Shown piece after piece: positions 34,690-45,600 of a DNA stretch of 64,000 bases. The notes under the pieces are model-generated. The model saw only the letters and a program-made list of their open reading frames with translations, made no database searches and had not been told where the DNA came from. This DNA comes from Kibdelosporangium persicum (lineage in GTDB: Bacteria > Actinomycetota > Actinomycetes > Mycobacteriales > Pseudonocardiaceae): positions 248,001 through 312,000 of the forward strand of contig NZ_JAAATY010000008.1 of assembly GCF_013280595.1 (NCBI RefSeq), in the 5' to 3' direction. The stretch's first letter is position 1. Every line of letters starts with the position of its first letter. The translations under genes were made by a program, and so were the position numbers.

Positions 34690-37600
34690 TCAGTGGTCAC
34701 AGCAGATGTGGGTCGCCCATTCGGGTTCGTGCCACCAGTGCTGCTGCTTGGCCGACGCCCTCGCGGGCAGGACCGCGTTGACCACCCGGCTGCTCGCCGG
34801 TGCCTGGCTCCGGAAAGGCGCCATCAGTTCGTCGACGGTTCGCTGCACGCCGCCCACGACCGTACGCCGCACGGCAGCCGCCGCCTTGATGTCGGTCAAC
34901 GGGTTGCCGTCCACCAGCGCCAGGTCCGCGAACGCGCCACGCTTGAGCACGCCGATCCGGTTCTCCAGGCCGAGCCACACCGCCGGGTTGCGCGTCGCGG
35001 TGATCAACGCCTCGCGCGGTGTGAAGCCGTACTTCACCATCGCGCGGAGGTTCTGGTGCAACGACACGGCCACGTTGTCCAGCGGCGCGTCCGTCCCGCA
35101 GATCACCAGCCCGCCGCCACGATGCACCCGCAGCACCATGTCGACGTTCGCGGCGAGCGCCTGCGGCGTCGGCGCGCCCGGTGTGCCGATCGCGTTGATA
35201 TCACTCGCCAGCCGCTCGTACTCCCACTGCGGGAAGAGCACCTTGGTCCGTTCGTCGGTGAACAGCGACTTGTCCTCGGCGTAGAGAACCTTGGAGTTGA
35301 ACAAGGTCGGCGTCAGCGACATACCCGATCGGGTGAAAAGCGTGACCGCGTCCTGATACGCCCGGCCGATCCGGCTGACCGTGTGCGAATAGCCGAGCCG
35401 GTTGGTCGCCCCGGTGTGTTCCATCCCGTCCATACCGATGTTCGCCGCCGGGTACAGATAGTGCGACGACAGCGGGATACCGGCGGCGTGCGCGGCGCGG
35501 ATGACTGTCTGCTGGTACTCCACTGGTAGTCGCACATACGTCTTGACCATGTCGTAGCCGAGCGCGACGGCCCTCGACAACTCGAGGTCCAATTGCTTGC
35601 GGGACAACGTGGGCCGCATGAAGTTGTAGTAGACCCGCGACCCGTCGATCGCCTCGCCCGTGGCCAGGAATCGCGGCCCGACCCGGCTGCCGGATTCCAG
35701 CGCCTCCCGCGTCTCCACCATCTGGTAAGCCGGGTCACCGGGTGATCGCGTCGTCGTGATGCCGTACGCGAGCCACAGCCGGCCCTGCCTGTCGCCCCAT
35801 GCACGGCCACGCAAATGCCAATGCACATGCGCGTCGACCAGGCCCGGCATGGCGACGAGCTTGCTGGCGTCGACTGTTTCGGAGCCACGGCGATGCGGCC
35901 TGATCTCCGCGATACGGCCGTCCTCGATGACGATGTCGACGTCGTCGCGCAACCGCTCGGATTCACCGTCCCACACCGCGCCCGCGTGGATGATCGACCG
36001 CTCCGGCGGCCGGGGACGGCGCCAGGTCGCCGCGAGCCGGACAGTGCGCGGGCGTCCGCCGCTGATCTTGACCACCCGCAGTTGCCCGTTCGACAGGTAC
36101 ACCAACGCGTCGGACCTTTGCCAGGCAAGGGAATCGGTGACCTCGTGGGTGACCTGCCTCGGGTCGCCGATCATCTTGCCCGTGGCGTCGACCGGCGCGA
36201 TCCACGCGACGCTTTCCACGACAAAGGCAAGGTACCTGCCATCCGGCGACCACAGTGGACCGTCGTCGCCGCGGGTGGCGAGCGAACGGAACGGCATCGG
36301 TTCGGCGTAACGGAGCTCGCTCGTGCGCAGGTTGACGGTGAGGATCTGGCTTGTGCCCTCACGGAAACGCCGTGAGAACGGCTTGACGGCCGCGACTGCG
36401 ATCACGTTGCCGTCCGGCGACCAGCTCGGCCTGCCGGGCATGAACAGCGCCGGGGTGATCTGCTGGACGGCGCCGGTGGCGACCTCCAGCGTCCACAGTG
36501 CACCATCCTGGTCGATGTACGCGACGCGCCGCCCGTCCGGCGACCATCGCGGCATCGTCTGCGCCCCGGGCAACGACGTCAGGACCTTGTCCGTGCCGCT
36601 GGCCAGATCCCGCAGCCACAGGTCCGCGGTGCCCAGCCGGTCGCTGATGTACAGCAGGCTCCTGCCGTCCGGTGAGAAGTCCGGGTCGGAGTTGAAGTAC
36701 TGGTCGCTGACGATCCGCTTCGGCACTCCCCCAGTGCTCGGGACCAGGTACAGCGCGTTCAGGGCGCGGTAGGCGATCTGCGAGCCGTCCGGCGACACGA
36801 CCGGGCTGGCGATACCGCGGACCGGCTGCGGCGCGGGCGAATCGAGGTCGCGGACCCGGCGCCGGTAGTCCCGCCGCACGACGGAAACGCTTGCCTCGAT
36901 GGGGACATCGCGGACCGCGGCGCCCGAACGGACCCGGATGCGGCCGTCGGCGACGTACCAGACGTCCTGGCCCGTCCAGGTGGCCGCGAACCCGAAGACG
37001 TCCTCGCCGGTGGTCACCTGCTGGTCACCGAGCATCAGGCTGGCGTCCGGCCCACGCAGCCGCATGTAGCTGGGGGTTTGGCCGTCCGGCCCGAAACCCG
37101 GGCCGTAGAACCGGTCGATGCCGGTCGCCGTGACCAGCCGCGTCCGCTCGCCGGTCGCCAGCGTCACGGTGTCGATGGCGGTGTCGTTGACGGTGAAGAT
37201 GAGGCGTTGCCCGTCGGGCGACCACCTGGGCATGGCTTCCTCGTCCGGTGTGGTGGTCACAGCCGTGAGGGTTCCGGAAGCCAAGTCGAGCAGCCAGATG
37301 CCGTAGCTGCCGTCGCGGTCACTGCTGAACGCCAGGCGTTTGCCGTCCGGCGAGAACACCGGTTCGCGGTGGTCGAAGGCTCCGCTGGTCAGCTTGCGCG
37401 GCGTACCACCGTCGGCGTCGATGACATAGAGGTGGAAGTTGCCGTCGCGATACGACTGGAACACGAGCTTTCGGCCGTCCGGCGACCAGGCCGGCTGGGT
37501 CGCGTCCTGGAAGTCGTCGGTCAGCCTTCTCGCCCGTCCGCCGGTCGCCGGCAGCACCCAGATGCCGGTGACCAGATCGATCGCGATCCGCTTGCCGTCC

Positions 37601-37764
37601 GGGGACAGCGCCGCGGACATGTTCGTACCTTCGCGTAAGACGACCTGCCCCGCGGCCGTCTCGGGTTCGGCGACCGCCGTCGTCGCCCCGGTAATCGTCA
37701 GACCCGCTGCTACTTGGCCGCTTCGGTAAAGAAGTTCCCGCCGGGAAAGTGCCTCTGGTGACAT
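34690..37764 (-). CDS. Exported amidohydrolase with N-terminal TolB-like beta-propeller
   Basis: A 1024-residue protein. The N-terminus has a twin-arginine-like signal (SRRELLYRSGQVAAGLTITGATTAVA). About ten PD40/TolB-type blades follow (repeated WSPDG, FSPDGKRLAFSSDRDG, and similar) up to about residue 600. The C-terminal amidohydrolase domain has metal motif HVHWH (in VDAHVHWHL), a MVKTYVRLP Lys, SSHYLYP and CGTDAPLDN. Substrate is unknown. ATG at 37764 follows GGGAGGT, a very good ribosome site. It stands alone between tdh and an OmpR-type regulator. Confidence 0.85.
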   Translation of the reverse strand: MSPEALSRRELLYRSGQVAAGLTITGATTAVAEPETAAGQVVLREGTNMSAALSPDGKRIAIDLVTGIWVLPATGGRARRLTDDFQDATQPAWSPDGRKLVFQSYRDGNFHLYVIDADGGTPRKLTSGAFDHREPVFSPDGKRLAFSSDRDGSYGIWLLDLASGTLTAVTTTPDEEAMPRWSPDGQRLIFTVNDTAIDTVTLATGERTRLVTATGIDRFYGPGFGPDGQTPSYMRLRGPDASLMLGDQQVTTGEDVFGFAATWTGQDVWYVADGRIRVRSGAAVRDVPIEASVSVVRRDYRRRVRDLDSPAPQPVRGIASPVVSPDGSQIAYRALNALYLVPSTGGVPKRIVSDQYFNSDPDFSPDGRSLLYISDRLGTADLWLRDLASGTDKVLTSLPGAQTMPRWSPDGRRVAYIDQDGALWTLEVATGAVQQITPALFMPGRPSWSPDGNVIAVAAVKPFSRRFREGTSQILTVNLRTSELRYAEPMPFRSLATRGDDGPLWSPDGRYLAFVVESVAWIAPVDATGKMIGDPRQVTHEVTDSLAWQRSDALVYLSNGQLRVVKISGGRPRTVRLAATWRRPRPPERSIIHAGAVWDGESERLRDDVDIVIEDGRIAEIRPHRRGSETVDASKLVAMPGLVDAHVHWHLRGRAWGDRQGRLWLAYGITTTRSPGDPAYQMVETREALESGSRVGPRFLATGEAIDGSRVYYNFMRPTLSRKQLDLELSRAVALGYDMVKTYVRLPVEYQQTVIRAAHAAGIPLSSHYLYPAANIGMDGMEHTGATNRLGYSHTVSRIGRAYQDAVTLFTRSGMSLTPTLFNSKVLYAEDKSLFTDERTKVLFPQWEYERLASDINAIGTPGAPTPQALAANVDMVLRVHRGGGLVICGTDAPLDNVAVSLHQNLRAMVKYGFTPREALITATRNPAVWLGLENRIGVLKRGAFADLALVDGNPLTDIKAAAAVRRTVVGGVQRTVDELMAPFRSQAPASSRVVNAVLPARASAKQQHWWHEPEWATHICCDH

Positions 37765-37940
37765 ATTTACCTCCCAGCGGGCCACTATGCCGCGCCGGAA
37801 CACCGGAGTCCATCGCTGATCGCCACACGGTGAGCACATCCCGTGACCATCCCGCTAAGCTCGGAGGGCCACAGGGAGGTGGGCATGCGATACACAGTGG
37901 ACGGGGAGCACGTTCCGGGCGGTGCGGGCAGGATGGAAAC

Positions 37941-38597
37941 GTGAACCCGAAAGCTGCGCCGCGGCTGCTGATCGTGGCCGACGACGAAGTGCTCGTCACC
38001 CGCCTGGGCGAATTGCTCGACGGAGCCGGATACCAGTACGAGGTCGATCCGACAATGGGCAAGGCCCTGGACTCGTACTATGACGTGTTGATCGTCGACC
38101 GGTCCGAGGAAAACCTCGAGACCCTCGCCCAGCTGCGCCGCAAAGCGGTCACCGCGCGGGCGCTCGTGCTTTCGGCGATCGGTTCCGACAAGGACCAGTC
38201 CGACGCGATGGCCGCGGGCGCGGACGACTACCTGCCCAAGCCCTTCCTGCCCGCGCGACTGCTCGCGAAAATCCGCGGCCTGCTTCGACGGCACATCGAC
38301 AACGCCGAGACAATCCCGTTCGGCCGCGCACAACTCGACGTCCGCCGTTATGAGGTCGTCCTGCCCCGGGGCAAGCGGGTCTCGTTGTCGGTCCGGGAAT
38401 TCGACCTGCTGCGCACGCTGGTGGCCCGGCCGACGGTGATCTACCCGAAAGCGGAGTTGCGCAACCGCGTATTCGGCACCGATGCCAGCGAATCCACCGT
38501 GGACACGTACGTGTATTACCTGCGCAAGAAACTGGGCCAGGGAGTCGTGCGTTCGGTTTATCGCCTCGGCTACAAAGCCGGTGCGATCGCCCCGTGA
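37941..38597 (+). CDS. OmpR/PhoB-family response regulator, orphan
   Basis: A 218-residue regulator with a receiver domain (VADDEVLVTRLGELL, acceptor Asp53 in VLIVDRSEEN, Lys in YLPKPFLPARL) and a winged-helix DNA-binding domain (VSLSVREFDLLRTLVARPTVIYPKAELRNRVFG and VDTYVYYLRKKLG). No kinase gene is adjacent. The GTG at 37941 fits the family; the frame is open upstream. It is divergent from the amidohydrolase gene across 176 bp. Confidence 0.88.
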   Translation: MNPKAAPRLLIVADDEVLVTRLGELLDGAGYQYEVDPTMGKALDSYYDVLIVDRSEENLETLAQLRRKAVTARALVLSAIGSDKDQSDAMAAGADDYLPKPFLPARLLAKIRGLLRRHIDNAETIPFGRAQLDVRRYEVVLPRGKRVSLSVREFDLLRTLVARPTVIYPKAELRNRVFGTDASESTVDTYVYYLRKKLGQGVVRSVYRLGYKAGAIAP

Positions 38598-38627
38598 CCA
38601 GGACCGATCGCGGCCGCCTGGTCACGG
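38592..38627. terminator. Hairpin carrying both stop codons of two converging genes
   Basis: CCGTGACCAGG (38592-38602) and CCTGGTCACGG (38617-38627) form an 11-bp stem with a 14-nt loop. The stop codon of the OmpR regulator lies in one arm and that of the leftward gene in the other. A compact two-way terminator is the likely role. Confidence 0.7.
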
Positions 38628-39263
38628 AGCACAACCGGCCAGCTCGCTCGGCGGAATCAGCGTGCAGTCGCCCAACTGCCTGACCAGGCTGAAAGCTTGG
38701 ACCCAGCCGATTCTGGGGTGACCGAAGGCGAAGACGTCATTGGCGGCTCGCACCGGCCCGTCATCGCCCCGGACAAAAAGCGTGCCTCGTACGCCGACCA
38801 AAGGACACTCTCGTGCCCGGATGACCGCCGCGCCCCGGCGCAGCTTGGGGCACAGCCGGACCGAAACCTCGACGCAGCGCGGACATACCGGTGGCTCAGC
38901 GTTGGCCATGGCGTTCGGCCACCCCGGCCAGTCCTCACGGAAGTCAGGCAGCAGCCACAGGGTTCCGGCCGCGGTCTGATCAGCCGGTCCTCCGCACACC
39001 TGGCACAACAGCCGCCGCATGGCCCTGCGCTGCCGCAGCGAATGAACTTCGCCGAATTCCGGTCGCCCTTCGCCGGGACGGGAAGCCGCGCGAATCCACA
39101 GGACACCGCGAGAATCGCGATCCATGACCGTCTCATCGGCATAACCGATACCGCCTCTGGCCCGGCAGATCAGTTCACCGGAACGGTCCTGTTCAGCGGA
39201 CCATGCCGTCACATACGGAACAGTGATACGATTTGGCTCGATTTCCTTGGTGTTCGATGGCAT
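38622..39263 (-). CDS. Hypothetical Cys-pair protein
   Basis: A 213-residue protein that I do not recognise. Pairs CQVCGG and CPRC in the middle, with further Cys residues, could hold a zinc ion. RRLLCQVCGGPADQT and PPVCPRCVEVSVRLCP suggest a zinc-ribbon-like fold. No signal peptide or membrane segment. Similar proteins tend to sit beside XRE regulators in actinomycetes, as here; that is from memory and uncertain. ATG at 39263 follows AGGT; longer starts exist to 39305. Confidence 0.65.
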   Translation of the reverse strand: MPSNTKEIEPNRITVPYVTAWSAEQDRSGELICRARGGIGYADETVMDRDSRGVLWIRAASRPGEGRPEFGEVHSLRQRRAMRRLLCQVCGGPADQTAAGTLWLLPDFREDWPGWPNAMANAEPPVCPRCVEVSVRLCPKLRRGAAVIRARECPLVGVRGTLFVRGDDGPVRAANDVFAFGHPRIGWVQAFSLVRQLGDCTLIPPSELAGCAP

Positions 39264-39326
39264 GGCTACCTGTTGATCTCGTGAAGGTGTCATCAAGGAG
39301 TACACGCTCTCAATAGCTGTCAGACT

Positions 39327-39581
39327 TCACTGGTCGACGATCTCTACGTCCGCAACGGCGAACAGGCGAGTACCGACATGATCGATATCCACAGGGAACA
39401 GGAGGCCGTTCCAGTCCCATTCATAGAGGGCGACGGTTCCAAACCTGTAGTGACCTCGGATCTCGTGCTTGGTTTTGACCCTCGCGCCCGGGTAGGGGCG
39501 ACCATTGGTGGGTTGAGGCTTGGTGCGGCCAGGTGCGCCCACAACCGCGGTGGGGCTTGATGATGTGCACTGGACTGCCAT
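39327..39581 (-). CDS. Small hypothetical protein
   Basis: An 84-residue protein with a hydrophilic first half and a mixed second half (GTVALYEWDWNGLLFPVDIDHVG). No family recognised. ATG follows AGGA at about 6 nt. It lies between the Cys-pair protein and the divergent XRE regulator gene, in a stretch of somewhat lower GC than the flanks. Probably real, but short. Confidence 0.5.
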   Translation of the reverse strand: MAVQCTSSSPTAVVGAPGRTKPQPTNGRPYPGARVKTKHEIRGHYRFGTVALYEWDWNGLLFPVDIDHVGTRLFAVADVEIVDQ

Positions 39582-39705
39582 GAGTGTTCCTGTCCGGGTC
39601 GAGTTTCTTTACTGGTTCGATTCGACCTGGTGAAACTGCGAGTGGGCGATGTTGTGGACGTGATCATCACTGCGGGGTTCACAAGCTGGTCAACTGACAC
39701 GGCTA

Positions 39706-39729
39706 CCCTGGTTGGGTCGGTGACCAGGG
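39706..39729. promoter_or_regulatory. CCCTGGT/ACCAGGG dyad upstream of the XRE gene
   Basis: A 7-bp inverted repeat (39706-39712 and 39723-39729, 10-nt spacer) lies 30 bp upstream of the XRE gene start, in the divergent gap. It is a plausible autoregulatory site. Confidence 0.35.
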
Positions 39730-39758
39730 CATCTACCGTTATCCGGGCGGTGTGAGAA

Positions 39759-41102
39759 GTGGGCCATGAATCGGAGACCATCACTCGAACGCGTCGCGAG
39801 GTGGGTGAGCGGCTCGCCACCTTCCGTACCGCTGCCGGACTGACCCAGGCGGAATTGGCTGCCCGGGTGAGCTGTGACCGCACAACTCTTACCCACCTGG
39901 AGAACGGCCGCCCTGGCGGCACGGTGGAACTGTGGGGCGCGCTGGATACCGCCCTAGCCGCTGACGGCATGCTGATCACCAGCTACATGGGCCTACAAGC
40001 CTTGATCAAGGCGGAGCAGCACCAACAGCAGCAGACCCGCGCGGTTGAGGCTCAGGCACGCGTGGCTGGGCTGCGTCAGGCCCGCAGCAGCGGTCTTACC
40101 GACGAGCTGACCATGGCGGCTTCACGCGCGGAGTTGACGGTGGATGAGCTCGCCGATGATGAGCTGGCGGCCGTGGAACTCGCCCGCCGGATCACGGCCA
40201 GTGATGTGTCAGACGAAACGCTCACTCGCCTGGAGACCGCATTCGATGACCTTGCCACGTCCTACCCCAAGGCGGACCCGCCCGCGTTGCTCGGACGGTT
40301 GCGGCTCTATCTTTCCTATGCGGCAAAACTGGCCGACCACAAAGCCACCCTTTCCCAGAAGCGGCGTTTGGTCACTGTCGCCGGATGGTTGTCATTGCTC
40401 GCCGCGACTGTGCACATCGACCTGAAACAACGACACGCGGCCACTGCGCGGCTGAAGACAGCAGCCGAGCTGGCCCGTGAAGCCGAGCATGACGAGATTC
40501 GCGCCTGGTGCTATGAGACCGAAGCCTAGCGCGTGTTGACCGACGGGAACTACCTGCTCGCGGTGGAGCTTTCGCAAGCAGCACAAAGACTCGCCCCGCA
40601 AGGGTCGTCAGTGTTGATCCAGTCGACCATGCAAGAAGGACGCGCACGCGCACGCCTCGGTCAGCATGAAGCCACATACGCCGCAGTCACCCGCGTCCAC
40701 GGCTACGTGTCCAACCTGCCGCGCCCAACCCGCCCAGAACATCATTACCGATACGACCCGGACAAAGCGATCGCTTATACCGCGACAACTCTTGCTTGGG
40801 CAGGTGACCCAGCAGCCGAAACCTATGCCCGGGAAACCATCACCAGGCTCGCCCCGTCGGGCGACACCAGCACTTGGCCCCGCCGCGTCGCCAGCGCCAA
40901 ACTCGACCTGGCCCTCACGCTCCTGATCACAGATCAATTCGACGAAGCCTGCCACGCCACACAACAAGCACTTGAATCCGGCCGCGTCGTACCGTCCAAC
41001 CGCTGGCGGGCTGCCGAGGTCATCAAAGCTGTGGAGCAAAAACACATGCCCGAAGCCACGGAGCTCAAAGAGGCATACCAGCAGCTTGAAAACGCACAAT
41101 AG
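39759..41102 (+). pseudogene. XRE/TPR-type regulator gene split by an in-frame amber codon
   Basis: The first part (256 residues) starts with an XRE helix-turn-helix (GERLATFRTAAGLTQAELAARVSCDRTTLTHLENGRPGG) followed by helical TPR-like sequence. A TAG at 40527-40529 stops it. The same frame continues for 190 codons of the same TPR-like style to 41102. Related actinobacterial regulators read CYETxAW at this point, so TAG most likely replaced TGG (Trp) by one base change. If read through, the product would be 447 residues, close to family size. A GTG at 40533 could restart translation. Confidence 0.75.
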
Positions 41103-41139
41103 AACGGCGCGGATCGCCGTCAGGTGGGGAACAAAAGGT

Positions 41140-41172
41140 AAGCCGGTGCGCACGTGGCGTTTGCACCGGCTT
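41140..41172 (-). terminator. Rho-independent terminator after lpdA
   Basis: AAGCCGGTGC (41140-41149) pairs with GCACCGGCTT (41163-41172) with a 13-nt loop. Read leftward the stem is followed by ACCTTTTGTT, a short U-rich run, so it ends lpdA transcripts. It may also stop rightward transcription from the split XRE gene. Confidence 0.8.
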
Positions 41173-41190
41173 CACTCGGATGGGTGTACT

Positions 41191-42576
<1,386 letters not shown>

Positions 42577-42633
42577 GTCCTCAGCCTATGCCGGGCCGAT
42601 TAGGGTGTCCGAACCGACGAGAGGGGGCTCACG

Positions 42634-45600
42634 ATGGGACGTCCGCGACTGCCCGACCACCTGGAGATACTGCTCAGCGACGAACCCGTCGTGGACTTGT
42701 ACGCGCACGGCCCGTGGCGCGTGCCGGACGGCCTGCTGGAGGAGATCGCCGAGCGCGCCCGCGTGCTCAACAACGACCCGCGAGTGGCCGAACTGCCCTA
42801 CAACCTGACTGACTTCTACGGCCAGCAGGCCACTGTCGTCGGCGCCGAACTGTGGTGCATCGTCCCGTACCTGTCCGGGATCGCGGCCATCCGCGGCGGC
42901 AACCGCGCGGACCTGGAAGCGGAGCTGCTCAACGCGTTCCGCGGTGAACAGCTCCCGGTCAACCGTGATCCGGCCTGGTTCTCCGCGCGGACCAACAAGT
43001 TCCGGCCGCCCGGCGACTGGCTGATCACGGCGGCAGGCGACGATCCGGCCAAACGGGAGCTGGCCTACCAGCTGGCGCGGGAGTGCCTGGACGTCTTCGC
43101 CGGGATCGAGCCGTTCGAGCGGCGCCGCCAGGCCGCCATCAAGCTGTACGAGCTGCCCAAACCCGAAGAGGAGAGCGGCACGCCGTACGGCAACCTCGTC
43201 AACGTCTGGGCTCGCGCGGCCACTGACGAGATCCTCGCCGACCTGCCCGAGCTGGCCGGGACCGTGAACTACCTGGAGTGGGTGGTCTCCGGGTTCGTCG
43301 CGGCGCACGACCGGCTCCGCGCGGCGATCTCCGGCTGGGAGGCCGCGGCCGCCGTCGCGTGCCTGCTGCAGCAGGCGGGTGTCTGGGAGAGCCCGGCCGA
43401 GTTCGCCGTGTTCACCGACACGACCCTGTACGAGAACGTCAAGAAATACATCAGCCAGCCGTTCGCCGAGAGCTGGGCGACCGAGGTCCGGGCGTGGCTG
43501 GCCCGTGGCCTGATCGAGGGCGAGGCGGACGCGTGCCGGGCCTGGCTGGACATGGGGATGCGCCTGGAGGCCTGTTTCCGTGGCCTGCCGGAGGGGCCGA
43601 ATTCGGCGGGCACGCTGCTGCCGGTGACCAGCTTCCAGCGGGCCGTCCGTGACCTGTTCAGGCGGCGTCCGCTGGTCAACCCGCTGGAACGGAAGTTCAC
43701 GGTGGTCACGCGTGCGGCCCAGGAACAGCCGGTGCCCGCCCGGCCGGAGTTCTCTCTGGTGGGCCAGCCCGAACTGGCCTCGGCGATCCGGGATCTGCGG
43801 GTGGACCGGCCGAGTGAGCAGCGCCGGATCCGCTTGCTGGTCGCGGGCCCGGACGCGACCGGACGCCGCACAGCCGTGAGCGCGTTGATCCAGAACCTGG
43901 TGGACAACCGCGTTGTGGCCGGCGCGCGCTGGATTTCCGACCCGATCTACACGACGCTCGACGCCAGCAACGCGCTGCAGCAGCTGAACCGGGATGTCCG
44001 TGAGTGCATCGCCGAACGAAACGTGCTCGTCCTCGACGGCCTCGACCGGATCGTCGGCATCGACCGGTGCGGCACGGCGGTGGCCGAAGAACTGCGCCGC
44101 AGCCTCAAACGGCACCCGGAGCTGCACGTCATCGCGGTCTGCGGGCTTGGCGGCGACACCAGGCTGTTCGACACGAACCCGGCGCTCTACCAGCTCTTCC
44201 GGGTGGCCAGGACCCACGAGTTCACCGACAAGCAGTACGCCGAACTGCTCAAGCGGGCGGTCGCCCGGCGAGGTGCGTCGATCAGCCGTGCGGTCAGTCT
44301 CGCGGCCGGTGTCCTGCTCACCCGCACTCCCCCGCTGTTGAACCTGCGTGGCGCTCGCCTGGTGGAGCACCTCGCCGAGCAGTCGGTCCTCGCGGCGCGC
44401 AAACGGGCCAAGGTCGGGCCGTCCCGGTCGGTTGGCGTGACCGAGGCCGATCTGCCGCGCCAACTGGTGCCCGGGGACGTCGCCGGGTCCGACCCGCAGG
44501 CCGAGCTGGACTCGTGCGTGGGCCTGGAGAAGATCAAGCGGGAGCTGGCGCTGCTGGTGGCCGAAGAGAAGGCGCACCGGATGCGCCGCGAGGCCGGGAT
44601 GGTCGTCGACGACCGGGCCCGGCACATGGTGTTCACCGGCCCGCCCGGCACCGGCAAGACGATGGTGGCGCGAATTCTCGGCCGCATGTTCGCGGCGACC
44701 GGGGTGCTGTCGTCCGGGCACATCGTGGTGGTCGACCGGGCCGACCTGGTGCACGGCGAAGGCTGGGAGATCGGGCCGCGGGTCCGGCGGCTGGTGGACC
44801 GGGCCGTCGGCGGCGTGCTGTGCGTCGAGTCGGCGCACGAGCTGCAGCCGAGCGACGACGACTGGCGCAACCGGGAGACCGTCAACGCGTTGGTGGCCGC
44901 TGTGCAGAGCCACGGCAAGGATCTCGTGGTCGTGCTGACCGGGCCGGACGCGGGCGTCAACGGGCTGCTGAAGTCCGAGCCGGACCTGGCCGCGTTCTTC
45001 CCGTCCGTGCTGCGGTTCCCGCCGTTGACCGAGGACAGCTTCGTGGCGCTGTTCGAGGCGAAGGCCGAAGCGGCCGGGTTCACCTTGCGGGACGGTGTCG
45101 TGCAGAAGGTCCGGAGCCTGGTGAAGTCCACGCCGACCGGCAACGCCCGGATGGCGATCGGGCTGCTCGAACGAGCCATCGCCCGGCAGGCCCGGCGGGT
45201 GCTGGCCGACGACGTGGTCGGCGAGGACGAGTCGCTGCACGAGATCCTGGCCGAGGACGTCCCCGACACGCTGGCCACCACGTCGTGGGTGGAGCTGCCG
45301 AACGACCCGCTGTCGGAGATCGACAAGCTGATCGGGCTGGACTCGGTCAAGCACGAGGTCCGGCTGCTGGTGGCCGAGGCCAAGGCAGACCGGATGCGCC
45401 GCGAGGCAGGCATCCCCCTGGCCGCGCCGACGCGCCACCTGGTCTTCACCGGCAGCCCGGGTACCGCGAAGACGACCATGGCCCGGCTGCTCGCGGCCGT
45501 CTACGCCAAACTCGGCCTGCTGTCGTCCGGGCATCTGGTCGAGGTCTCCCGCGGTGACCTGATCGGCGAGTACCTCGGGCAGACGGCGCCCAAGGTGCGG

